The notes beneath the pieces were generated by a model that saw only the letters and a program-made list of their open reading frames with translations, was not told the origin of the DNA and did no database searches. A DNA stretch of 23,226 nt, taken from positions 1 through 23,226 of the forward strand of contig JAEWRN010000011.1 of assembly GCA_023460035.1 (NCBI GenBank). Reading direction: 5' to 3'. Both the position numbers and the translations under genes were made by a program. Positions 1-7,613 of this stretch are shown in pieces (position 1 is the first letter of the stretch; the number at the start of each line of letters is the position of its first letter). The stretch comes from Bacillota bacterium. Its GTDB lineage: Bacteria; Bacillota; Clostridia; Oscillospirales; Ruminococcaceae.

Positions 1-370
1 AGATTTGACTGACTGTTTCCTCTGTGAAGCGGTGACGAAAATTGTAGCTCACTGTGGAAAAATGCGGAGTTTCCTCCTGAAGCGTATAGCCCATAAACCA
101 GCGATAGGCAGTGTTTAAATAAACCTCTTCCGCTGTTCTGCGCAGAGAGGGCAGGCCATACAGGTGCTGGATCAGCACAATCTTCACCAGTACAACCGGG
201 TCTATACTCGGCCGGCCGTTGTCCTCGCTGTACAGCGGCTCGACCATCTCATACAGCCGTTCCCAGTTTACTGCTGCGTCTATTTTTCGCAGCAGATGAT
301 TCTGCGGTACCAGGCTTTCCGTATCCACTATTTCCAACACGCCGCGATCTAATTTCCCTCGCTGTAACAT
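1..370 (-). CDS. IS1182-family transposase, N-terminal part (partial)
   Basis: Read on the minus strand from ATG at 370, the first 123 codons are open and run off the window edge. The protein begins MLQRGKLDRGVLEIVDTESL and continues with segments such as DNGRPSIDPVVLVKIVLIQH and NTAYRWFMGY, then PHFSTVSYNFRHRF. This is the conserved DUF772-like N-terminal domain of IS1182/IS5-group transposases; the DDE catalytic core lies outside the window. An in-frame TGA just upstream fixes ATG 370 as the first start, and a GAGGA purine tract sits immediately before it at unusually short spacing. No frameshift is visible in the part present, so the copy may be intact. The protein would bind the IS ends and catalyse cut-and-paste or related transposition. 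Confidence 0.85.
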   Translation of the reverse strand, partial: MLQRGKLDRGVLEIVDTESLVPQNHLLRKIDAAVNWERLYEMVEPLYSEDNGRPSIDPVVLVKIVLIQHLYGLPSLRRTAEEVYLNTAYRWFMGYTLQEETPHFSTVSYNFRHRFTEETVSQI

Positions 371-407
371 TCCTCATCACCCATACCTATTTTACCGCTT
401 TTAAATG

Positions 408-436
408 AAAAAGCCCAGCTTTCGCTGGACCTTTTT
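408..436 (-). terminator. Hairpin with U-tract in the IS leader
   Basis: On the minus strand this is AAAAAG, CCAGC, a GAAA tetraloop, GCTGG and CTTTTT, which forms a short stem followed by five U residues. It lies inside the IS upstream of the transposase start. It would stop read-through from the adjacent host operon into the transposase gene, a common arrangement near IS ends. It may also supply the U-tract that the host stem at 448-485 lacks. Confidence 0.55.
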
Positions 437-447
437 CAACAGACTGA

Positions 448-485
448 GCAAGAACACCCGGCACGTTTGTGCCGGGTGTTCTTGC
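448..485 (-). terminator. Perfect 17-bp hairpin ending the transporter operon
   Basis: GCAAGAACACCCGGCAC (448-464) and its exact complement (469-485) are separated by the 4-nt loop GTTT. It lies 45 bp after the stop of the substrate-binding protein gene, where an intrinsic terminator is expected. On the minus strand no U-run follows the stem; the IS-like end TCAGTCTGTTG follows at once, so the natural U-tract may have been displaced by the insertion. Confidence 0.75.
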
Positions 486-530
486 TTTAAGCCCTGCAGG
501 TTTACCTGCATCGGATATGCTTGCGTCTGC

Positions 531-2186
531 TTAGCTTGCCTGGGTCATAGTCCACTGCCATACGGGCAGGTTGCCAAGGCCGATATCCTCCATGCCGATG
601 TCATCGCCAAGGCGGGTGTTGTACGCATAGTCTTCATACGTTGCCGCATAGAAGATGATGGGCACTTCGTCCAGCCAGGTCTGCTGCATTTCGTCAACAA
701 CTGCAACCGCATCTTCGTCACTGGCTGCCTGCATAAAGCGGGTGTAGTAGTCGTCCCAGATGTCGGAGGTGTTGTTGATAAAGGTTGCCGCGTCGTTAGT
801 CAGCATGTTGCGCAGGTACATGGGGTTCGACTGCATGGTCATGTTGACAAGGCCGATGCCCGTTGTGCCGTCATAGAAACCGGCAAACATGGTGGCGGCT
901 TCTTCTACCTGAATGTTCACCGTCATGCCAATTGCCTGCAGGTTTTGCTGGATGATGCTGGCGCATTTTTCACGTGCGCCCGGAGGGGTGCACAGCGTAA
1001 TGGGCTTACTAAGATCAATTGCGCCGTCTGCCGCAGCTTCTTGCAGAATTGCTTTAGCAGCATCCGGGTCATAGGTCGGGGTGACAGAACTGTCATAGTA
1101 TTTGGTGCTGGACAGGATGGGCGATTCGATAGACGCCGCGTTTTGCAGCATGGCGCAAATAGCGTCACGGTCGATTGCCTTATCCATCGCCTGACGGATG
1201 CGCTTGTCAGGGTAAACCGACTGGTTGACCATGATCATGAACGGCTGGGTCGGCACATCCAAATGTACGACCTTGATGCCGTCAATGCCTTCAAGCGAGG
1301 TGATATCATCCACGCTCATCGGCGGGTAAGCAAGGTCCACATCGCCGGCAATGATTGCCGAAGCCATGTTGGTGGTTGCCATAACCTGAATTTTAAACTT
1401 TGCAAATTTGGGCGCGCCAAGGTAATAATCCTTATTTGCAGTCATCACCAGCTCGCTGCCGGGGATGGTGCTTTCAAAGGTCAGCGGGCCGTTGCAGACC
1501 GGGGCGCTCCAGTTGGGCGAAGCCAGATAATCCGCAGGTGCGGTGTCCTTTAAAACGTGCTCGGGCAGTGCCTGATACAGATAGATGTAAGACGGGAAAG
1601 TCACCGCCTCGTTGATGACATCATCAAACGTGTATTTCAGGGTGTAATCGTCGATGGCTTCTGCGCCAATGGGGGTACCGTCCGCGTTGCCGCTGGCGTC
1701 CACACCGGTCAGGATGCTGTAGGTAGCCGCTTTCTGGTTGACCACACAGGCGGGGTCGGTGATCATTTTTACCGCAAAAACATAGTCGTTTGCGGTGACG
1801 GGCTCACCGTCGCTCCATTTTGCGTTTTCGTTCAGGTGGAAAGTGATGGATTTTTTGTCCTCCGAAACTTCCCAGCTGTCTGCGTTGCGCGGGGTAATAT
1901 TACCCGCGTCGTCAATGTAGACAAGGCGGTCGTAAAGCAAGCCAAAAACCAACTGGCTGTAATAGCCGCCCGACGCCGCATTGTACGGCGTAAGGTCAGC
2001 CCATGCCGAACCGATTGCCATGGTGACAACTGCGTCACTGTCTGCTGGCGCAGCAGTGCTTCCCGATGCAGCTGTTGTGCTGGCGGCCGCCGACGAACCG
2101 GAGCCCCCGCAGCCGGCAAGCAGCGAGGCAGCCAGTACGGCGGTCAAGCCAAAGCTGAGTGCCTTTTTGAAAAAACTTGTGTTCAT
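531..2186 (-). CDS. ABC transporter substrate-binding lipoprotein, family 5 (dipeptide/oligopeptide type)
   Basis: This is the extracellular receptor of the importer encoded just upstream in the same operon. It has 551 residues, typical for SBP_bac_5 (DppA/OppA) proteins. Residues 1-26 form a lipoprotein signal: MNTSFFKKALS, a hydrophobic core, then the lipobox LLAGC with Cys26 as lipidation site. A low-complexity Ser/Ala/Gly linker follows (about 27-50). The mature part has typical family features, including a segment near residue 100 (SDGEPVTANDYVFAVKMI) that matches the conserved 'W.DG.PVTA.D' region. The start is supported by AGAGGGG seven bases before ATG. It is the last gene of the operon, 42 bp after the second ATPase gene, whereas receptor genes usually come first. 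The ligand is unknown; the neighbouring AbgB-like hydrolases suggest a small peptide or N-acyl/aminobenzoyl amino acid. Confidence 0.93.
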   Translation of the reverse strand: MNTSFFKKALSFGLTAVLAASLLAGCGGSGSSAAASTTAASGSTAAPADSDAVVTMAIGSAWADLTPYNAASGGYYSQLVFGLLYDRLVYIDDAGNITPRNADSWEVSEDKKSITFHLNENAKWSDGEPVTANDYVFAVKMITDPACVVNQKAATYSILTGVDASGNADGTPIGAEAIDDYTLKYTFDDVINEAVTFPSYIYLYQALPEHVLKDTAPADYLASPNWSAPVCNGPLTFESTIPGSELVMTANKDYYLGAPKFAKFKIQVMATTNMASAIIAGDVDLAYPPMSVDDITSLEGIDGIKVVHLDVPTQPFMIMVNQSVYPDKRIRQAMDKAIDRDAICAMLQNAASIESPILSSTKYYDSSVTPTYDPDAAKAILQEAAADGAIDLSKPITLCTPPGAREKCASIIQQNLQAIGMTVNIQVEEAATMFAGFYDGTTGIGLVNMTMQSNPMYLRNMLTNDAATFINNTSDIWDDYYTRFMQAASDEDAVAVVDEMQQTWLDEVPIIFYAATYEDYAYNTRLGDDIGMEDIGLGNLPVWQWTMTQAS

Positions 2187-2228
2187 TTCTTTTCCCCTCT
2201 TTCATTTCATTAAAACCCGCCCTTGGCC

Positions 2229-3263
2229 CTATGCCTCAAACGGAGTTTTATTGCTTTGCAAAGCGCCGCTTTGAATTTGCAGCGCGTACGGGCAGGCGAC
2301 AAAATGCCCCTCCCCCATGTCTTGCCACTGCGGCTCTACTGTGCCGCAGCTCTCCTGCGCATACGGGCACCGGTTATGAAACCGGCAGCCCTTTGGCGGG
2401 TGCAACGGGCTGGGCACATCGCCCGGCAAAAAAATCCGCTCCCGTTTTTTATCGACATCCGGCACTGGTATGGCCGAAAGCAACGCTTTGGTATATGGGT
2501 GCAGGGGGTTTTCGAACAGCTCTTTTTTGCTGCCAAACTCCACTAACTTCCCAAGGTACATCACCGCAACACGGTCGCATAAATACCGCACCACGCTCAT
2601 ATCATGCGAGATAAACAGGTAGGCGACTCCGGTTTCCTCCTGTGCCTCTTTCATCAGGTTCAGCACCTGCGAGCGCACCGAAACGTCCAATGCCGACACA
2701 GGCTCGTCGCACAGAATAAAGGCGGGGTCTACCACCATGGCGCGCGCGATTACCACGCGCTGGCGCTGCCCGCCGGACAGCTCGTGCGGGAACTTGTAAA
2801 ACTGGTACTCGCCAAGGCCCACAAATTCAAGAATTTGACGGGTCTTTTGTTGTTTTTCTTCCTCTGTGCCAATGCGAAACGCATCCAGCGGGGCGCGCAC
2901 TAAATCGAAAACTGTTTTTCTGGGGTCAAGCGACGCATATGGGTCCTGAAAAATAATCTGCATTTTCTGGCGCAGCGGGCGCAGCTTTTTGGTGTCATAG
3001 CCCGCAATCTCTTCGCCCATAAACTCAATCTGCCCGTCCGTCGCGCTTTGCAGCCCCAAAATGGTACGCCCCAGGGTCGATTTGCCGCAGCCAGACTCCC
3101 CCACAAGGCCCACGGTTTCGCCGGGCATAATGTCGAGGCTGACCCCGTCTACCGCTTTCAGCGACAGCTTGCGGTTTTTAAGCCCGCGCACCGGGAAGTG
3201 CTTTTTCAAGTTTTTGATTGACATGACCGGCACTTGCTGTGCGCTGTCCTTTGTCTGTGTCAT
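2229..3263 (-). CDS. Oligopeptide/dipeptide ABC transporter ATP-binding protein (DppF/OppF type)
   Basis: This is one of two cytoplasmic ATPases that power the importer. It has 344 residues. Walker A is GESGCGKS (residues 55-62), the Q-loop lies near 106 (IIFQDPYASLDP), the ABC signature LSGGQRQR starts at 162, and Walker B is FILCDE (182-187). The C-terminal oligo_HPY extension carries CRFHNRCPYAQESC and a further Cys, the cysteine cluster common in DppD/DppF proteins. ATG at 3263 overlaps the TGA of the upstream ATPase gene by 4 bp (ATGA) and has GGGGAGG seven bases before it, so translation is probably coupled. Its sister subunit has its own complete motifs, so a heterodimeric ATPase is expected. 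Confidence 0.95.
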   Translation of the reverse strand: MTQTKDSAQQVPVMSIKNLKKHFPVRGLKNRKLSLKAVDGVSLDIMPGETVGLVGESGCGKSTLGRTILGLQSATDGQIEFMGEEIAGYDTKKLRPLRQKMQIIFQDPYASLDPRKTVFDLVRAPLDAFRIGTEEEKQQKTRQILEFVGLGEYQFYKFPHELSGGQRQRVVIARAMVVDPAFILCDEPVSALDVSVRSQVLNLMKEAQEETGVAYLFISHDMSVVRYLCDRVAVMYLGKLVEFGSKKELFENPLHPYTKALLSAIPVPDVDKKRERIFLPGDVPSPLHPPKGCRFHNRCPYAQESCGTVEPQWQDMGEGHFVACPYALQIQSGALQSNKTPFEA

Positions 3264-4261
3264 TCTGCATCCTCCCCTTTGCTGCTAGGGCCCTGGCAAA
3301 GCAGGCACCGCACCTGATGGCCCGGTTCTACTTCAATGAGCTGTGGCTTTTGCTGGGTACATTGCCCGCCACACTGCTCACAGCGGCTGCTGAAACGGCA
3401 GCCGGCCGGCATTTCACTGAGCGACGGCACCGTGCCGGGTATACTGGTCAGCCGCTGCATATCGCGGTCTACCCGCGGCAGCGAGTTGAGCAGCCCTTTT
3501 GTATAAGGGTGCAGCGGGTTTTTAAAAATCATGGCGGCACTGCCGTACTCCACCACTTCGCCGGCGTACATCACCATTACATAGTCTGATGTTTCGGCCA
3601 CGACCCCCATGTCATGGGTGATCAGAATAATCGACGTGCCCATTTCGCGCTGCAGCTCTTTCATCAAATCCAGCACCTGCGCCTGAATGGTCACGTCCAG
3701 CGCGGTGGTGGGCTCGTCTGCAATCAGCAGCTCCGGCTTTGCCGAAAGCGCCATGGCAATCATCACACGCTGGCGCATACCGCCCGAAAGCTGGTGTGGG
3801 TACTCGTACATGCGCTGGTCCGGTGCGGGAATGCCCACCTTTTCCAGCATTTCCGTCGCCTTTTTCCAGGCTTCTTTTTTGCTGATTTTGCTGTGCGCCT
3901 GGTACATCTCTACCAGCTGCACCCCAATGCGGTAAGCGGGGTTCAGGGAGGTCATCGGCTCTTGAAAGATCATGGATATTTTGCTGCCGCGCACTGCGCG
4001 CATTTCTTTTTCGCTCAGCGTCACAAGGTCGCGGCCCTGAAAACAAATGCTGCCGCCTGAAATAAGGCTGGTCTGCTTGGGCAGCAGGCGCAGGATTGTG
4101 TTGGCCGTCACGCTTTTGCCGCAGCCCGATTCACCCACAATGCCCAGAATCTCGCCCGCTTTGACCTGAAAGGTGACGTCCTGTATCGCCGTCAGGGTTT
4201 GCGTTTTGCCGGTGCGAAACTGCACCTGCAAATTTTTTACGTCTAAAATAACATCCGACAT
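3260..4261 (-). CDS. Oligopeptide/dipeptide ABC transporter ATP-binding protein (DppD/OppD type)
   Basis: This is the second ATPase of the importer, 333 residues. Walker A is GESGCGKS (43-50). The Q-loop reads MIFQEPMTSLNP, the signature is LSGGMRQR, and Walker B is ELLIADEPTTALD; the LSGGMRQR and EPTTALD variants are typical of the DppD/OppD branch. The C-terminal oligo_HPY region has CRFSSRCEQCGGQC and a later CLLC, again a four-cysteine pattern. It starts 15 bp after the permease stop and ends in a 4-bp ATGA overlap with the DppF-type gene. Substrate cannot be read from this subunit. Confidence 0.95.
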   Translation of the reverse strand: MSDVILDVKNLQVQFRTGKTQTLTAIQDVTFQVKAGEILGIVGESGCGKSVTANTILRLLPKQTSLISGGSICFQGRDLVTLSEKEMRAVRGSKISMIFQEPMTSLNPAYRIGVQLVEMYQAHSKISKKEAWKKATEMLEKVGIPAPDQRMYEYPHQLSGGMRQRVMIAMALSAKPELLIADEPTTALDVTIQAQVLDLMKELQREMGTSIILITHDMGVVAETSDYVMVMYAGEVVEYGSAAMIFKNPLHPYTKGLLNSLPRVDRDMQRLTSIPGTVPSLSEMPAGCRFSSRCEQCGGQCTQQKPQLIEVEPGHQVRCLLCQGPSSKGEDAE

Positions 4262-4276
4262 CCGTTTGCCTCCTCC

Positions 4277-5143
4277 CTACAGTCGTTTCATTTTCGGGTC
4301 CAGCGCATCGCGGATGCCCTCACCCACAAAGTTGATGCACACAATGGTGACCACCAAACAAACACCGGCCGGGATCCAGATCCACCAGCGCTTTGTCAGC
4401 ACCGCAAGGCTGGTAGCCGCCTGAATGATGTTGCCCCAGGATGCCTGCGGCGGCTGCACACCGGCGCCCAAAAAGCTAAGTGCCGATTCGGTAATCATGG
4501 CACTGGAAATGCGAAACGCCAGCGCCACCCACAGCGGTGCAATTGCATTGGGCAGAATTGTTTTAAAGATAATCTTTAAGTCGCTGCTGCCAATTGCGCG
4601 CTCGGCCTCTACAAACTCGCGGCCACGCAGCGAAAGCACGTTGCCATAAATCAGCTTTGCAATGGCGGGCCAGTTAAGAATACCGATCAGCAAAATAATG
4701 ATGGGGATTTCAGAGCCGAACACCGCGACGACCACCAGGATGAGCACCATGGCCGGAAACGACATAAAAATGTCTGCCGTGCGCATGATTAAACTTTCGG
4801 CTTTGCCCCGGTAATAGCCGGCAACAAGCCCCAGCGGAAGCCCCACCAGCACGCTGATGGCGGTTGCGGCAAACCCGATTAAAATGGATACCTGCCCGCC
4901 GCAAACTACGCGGGCAAACATATCGCGGCCCACCTCGTCGGTGCCCAGCAGGTGTACATCCCCCGGTGCCTGGTTGAACGCGGTACGGTCGATTGCCACC
5001 GGGTCAAGGTGAAATATGACCGGCAAAATCAGCACACATAAAATTTCCAGCACAATGATGGTAAGGCCGATCATTGCCATTTTGTGTTTTCTGAAATTGC
5101 GAAATGCTTCGCTTTTTTTCTTTTGACCTGTCTGTGTTTTCAA
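4277..5143 (-). CDS. ABC transporter permease (DppC/OppC type)
   Basis: This is an inner-membrane permease subunit of the importer, 288 residues. The N-terminal tail MKTQTGQKKKSEAFRNFRKH is followed by a first membrane segment (about 24-46) and by the OppC_N-type signature with HLLGTDEVGRDMFARVVCGG. Further membrane spans follow, along with the EAA loop (around EAERAIGSSDLKIIFKTILPN) that docks on the ATPases. The start codon appears to be TTG at 5143: GAGGGGG lies seven bases upstream, no ATG precedes residue 21, and the reading frame fits the family's N-terminus. It lies 13 bp after the DppB-type gene. Confidence 0.93.
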   Translation of the reverse strand: MKTQTGQKKKSEAFRNFRKHKMAMIGLTIIVLEILCVLILPVIFHLDPVAIDRTAFNQAPGDVHLLGTDEVGRDMFARVVCGGQVSILIGFAATAISVLVGLPLGLVAGYYRGKAESLIMRTADIFMSFPAMVLILVVVAVFGSEIPIIILLIGILNWPAIAKLIYGNVLSLRGREFVEAERAIGSSDLKIIFKTILPNAIAPLWVALAFRISSAMITESALSFLGAGVQPPQASWGNIIQAATSLAVLTKRWWIWIPAGVCLVVTIVCINFVGEGIRDALDPKMKRL

Positions 5144-5156
5144 TCTTTACGCCCCC

Positions 5157-6110
5157 TCAATCAAAACGAATTTTCGGGTCCAGGAAAGCATAGACCAGAT
5201 CAAGCAGCAGGTTGACCACCAGCACCGCAATCGAGATTAGCACCGTGATACCCATAATCGTGTTGTAATCGCGCTGGCTGATTGACTGGATTAGCAGCGT
5301 GCCCATGCCCGGCCAGCCAAACACCTGCTCGGTGACAGTCGCGCCGCCCACCAGCAGCGGCACCGTTGTGGCAATGCACGACACAATGGGGATCCACGCA
5401 TTGCGCAGGATATGCTTTACCGTGACGCGCAGCTCTGAAAGGCCTTTGGCGCGCGCCGTTTTAACATATTCTTCGTTCATCACTTCCAGCATGCTGCCGC
5501 GCGTCTGCTTGACAAAGGTGCCAAGCAGCTGAATGATCATCACAAAGCCGGGCAACACCAAATGCCTTGCAAGGTCCCCAAGGCCCCCGCCACCGCTGGC
5601 GGCGTACATGCCCATAGAGGGCAGGATGCCAAGCTTGATGGAGAACACATACACCAATACCAGTGCCACAAAAAAGTTTGGTGCGGCGGCCCCCACAAAC
5701 GATGCCACAGACGAAATGTTGTCCCAGATGGAATAGGGCTTCAGCGCCGCCATAATGCCCACCGGGATGGCGATAAGCAGTGATACCACCAGCGAATACA
5801 ACGACAGCACCAGTGTCGGGCCAATGCGCTCACTGATCAGGCTCCACACCGGCTGCTGGGTACGGCTTGAAATGCCCATGTCCCCGGTAAGCATATTGCC
5901 CAGCCAGATAAAATAGCGCACAACGACCGGCTTGTCCAGCCCGTACTGCACCATTAACGCGTGCTCGGCCTCTGGCGTGATGTCGCCGGCTGATTTGATA
6001 ATATCGATGGGGCTGCCCGGCGCGGCATTGGAAAGCAGAAACACGATCACCGTGATGATCAAAAACGCCGGGATCGCCTGCAGCAGCCGCTTTGCGATAT
6101 ATCTTGCCAT
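5157..6110 (-). CDS. ABC transporter permease (DppB/OppB type)
   Basis: This is the other permease subunit, 317 residues, the normal size. It begins MARYIAKRLLQAIPAFLIIT, the classic DppB start in which the first helix follows a short basic segment. The motif GSPIDIIKSAGDITPEAEHA and the YGLD segment are typical of the family. Five to six hydrophobic spans follow, and the EAA loop reads YVKTARAKGLSELRVTVKHI. The conserved ending VYAFLDPKIRFD is present. It follows the downstream M20 gene by 28 bp, with a GGGGG purine tract before the ATG. It should form the heterodimeric channel with the DppC-type subunit. Confidence 0.94.
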   Translation of the reverse strand: MARYIAKRLLQAIPAFLIITVIVFLLSNAAPGSPIDIIKSAGDITPEAEHALMVQYGLDKPVVVRYFIWLGNMLTGDMGISSRTQQPVWSLISERIGPTLVLSLYSLVVSLLIAIPVGIMAALKPYSIWDNISSVASFVGAAAPNFFVALVLVYVFSIKLGILPSMGMYAASGGGGLGDLARHLVLPGFVMIIQLLGTFVKQTRGSMLEVMNEEYVKTARAKGLSELRVTVKHILRNAWIPIVSCIATTVPLLVGGATVTEQVFGWPGMGTLLIQSISQRDYNTIMGITVLISIAVLVVNLLLDLVYAFLDPKIRFD

Positions 6111-6138
6111 AAAACGTATCCCCCTTTTTCTGTACGGC

Positions 6139-7572
6139 TTAAATTGCCTCCGGCGCTTTCAGCTCTTTTGGCAATGCACAGTCATATACCCCGCCGTTTT
6201 TCTCCATAAACTCTTCTTTTGCCTGCTGCACCTTTTCGGGGTCTTCCAGCATCATAATGCTGGCAAGCGCAATCACCTTACCCGCAACCAGCATGCCCTT
6301 GTGCCCAATGGGTGAATTGCCCTGTGCGGTCATCTGCCACGAGTGACCCGGTGTCGCAAAGCTTGCCGTCGCCACGGTGCACATTACCGTGGGGGCGATG
6401 TACCCCACGTCACCCACGTCGGTAGAGCCGGTGATAATAACCCTCTTTGTTTCGTCAAACTCTTCAATTTTAGTATCAAGCGGCTGTTTCAGCTTCTCTT
6501 CGGCCTCTTCTTTGCCGTAGCGCTTTTGCAGCATTGTTTTTTCTTCTGCCTTATTGTTTTCACCCACCGTGGCATCAAACTTGGCGGCAAGCGCGTAATC
6601 TTCTTTTGTCCACTGCGGTGCGCCAATCTGTTTCATCGCCTCGGTCATCACCGTGGCCAGCACCGCATTCGGGATGTAGTCAGAATAAGCGGATTCAATG
6701 CGCCAGCTTGCCTGCGTGCCGCACATCAGGGCCGCGCCCCGTGCAATGTCGTCGATGCGCGCCGTGATCTCCTTAACCTGGTTCATATACGGGGCACGGA
6801 TGACGTAACGCACGCTGGCGTGGTCCTGCACGACGTTTGGTGCCGTGCCGCCCGCATCCAGATACGCGTAGTGAATGCGCGCCTCCTGAATGACATGCTC
6901 GCGCAGATAGTTTACGCCGACATTCATCAGCTCAACCGAATCCAGCGCGCTGCGGCCAAGGTGCGGCGCACCGCCCGCGTGGGCCGTAACGCCTTTAAAC
7001 GAATAAATGCGGTTGTACAGCCCTACCATGTGGCACGAATTTACGCCGTTGGTTGTGCCGGGGTGCCAGGTGTATACATAGTCCACCCCGTCAAACGCGC
7101 CATCCCGCGCCATAAATGCCTTGCCCGCACCGTTTTCTTCCGCCGGGGTGCCAAAATAAATTACGGTGCCAGGTTTGCCGGTCTCTTTTAAATACTCTTT
7201 AATGGCAATGGCCCCCGCAAGGGCACCGGTGCCCAGCATGTTGTGCCCGCAGCCGTGGCCGCGCGCCCCTTCTTCCCGCGGGGCTTTGGTGGTGCAGCCC
7301 GCCTGCTGGCTAAGGCCCGGCAGTGCGTCATATTCTCCCAAAATGCCAATGACTGGTTTCCCCGTACCCCAAACGCCTTTGAACGCGGTGGGGATATTGG
7401 TAAGGTTTTGGGTCACGGTAAAGCCCTCTTTTTCTAGCGCGCCGCACAACAGCTCAACCGATTTATGCTCTTGATACCCGCCTTCGGCATATTCCCATAC
7501 CTGTTCACTGATGTGGATCAGCTCCTGCGCTTTTTCATCAATGCACTGCTCTACAAATGTCTTTCTGTCCAT
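6139..7572 (-). CDS. M20 family metallopeptidase/amidohydrolase, AbgB-like (copy 1)
   Basis: A probable cytoplasmic amidohydrolase of 477 residues with start ATG 7572. Motifs, numbered from that start: GEYDALPG (79-86), GHGCGHN with predicted metal ligands Cys108 and His110, PAEE with Glu145/Glu146, WHPG with His170, and GHSWQ with His410. The dimerisation-domain sequence AHAGGAPHLGRSALDSVELM and the segment APNVVQDHASVRYVIRAP resemble E. coli AbgB, a subunit of p-aminobenzoyl-glutamate hydrolase. The longer start at 7596 is unlikely, because it lacks a ribosome site whereas GGGAGAGGGAGAG lies right before ATG 7572. Alignment with copy 2 also ends at this Met. The substrate is probably an N-acyl or aminobenzoyl amino acid or a small peptide, brought in by the downstream importer. 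Exact specificity is unknown. Confidence 0.9.
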   Translation of the reverse strand: MDRKTFVEQCIDEKAQELIHISEQVWEYAEGGYQEHKSVELLCGALEKEGFTVTQNLTNIPTAFKGVWGTGKPVIGILGEYDALPGLSQQAGCTTKAPREEGARGHGCGHNMLGTGALAGAIAIKEYLKETGKPGTVIYFGTPAEENGAGKAFMARDGAFDGVDYVYTWHPGTTNGVNSCHMVGLYNRIYSFKGVTAHAGGAPHLGRSALDSVELMNVGVNYLREHVIQEARIHYAYLDAGGTAPNVVQDHASVRYVIRAPYMNQVKEITARIDDIARGAALMCGTQASWRIESAYSDYIPNAVLATVMTEAMKQIGAPQWTKEDYALAAKFDATVGENNKAEEKTMLQKRYGKEEAEEKLKQPLDTKIEEFDETKRVIITGSTDVGDVGYIAPTVMCTVATASFATPGHSWQMTAQGNSPIGHKGMLVAGKVIALASIMMLEDPEKVQQAKEEFMEKNGGVYDCALPKELKAPEAI

Positions 7573-7613
7573 ACTCTCCCTCTCCCTTACCTGCATTTTA
7601 TAAAATGTTTACG

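Larger units (their letters stand above)
1..447 (-). mobile_element. IS1182-family insertion sequence, 5' end (truncated by window edge)
   Basis: The region holds the start of an IS1182-type transposase gene plus about 75 bp of non-coding sequence before it. The outer boundary is placed near 437-447, where the minus strand reads TCAGTCTGTTGAAAAAG directly after the operon terminator stem at 448-485. I infer this is the element's terminal inverted repeat, because it lies between transposase leader and host sequence. The partner repeat and any target-site duplication are outside the window, so the exact end is unproven. Confidence 0.6.

Noticed and set aside
405..1553. Plus-strand open frame of 382 codons, antisense to the substrate-binding protein gene
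   Set aside because: It is composition-driven: Cys/His/Arg-rich, has no recognisable domain, and the minus-strand gene has a clear signal peptide and family motifs.
6343..7191. Plus-strand frame of 282 codons opposite the first M20 gene
   Set aside because: It is an antisense shadow of a well-supported enzyme; it has no ribosome site or domain.
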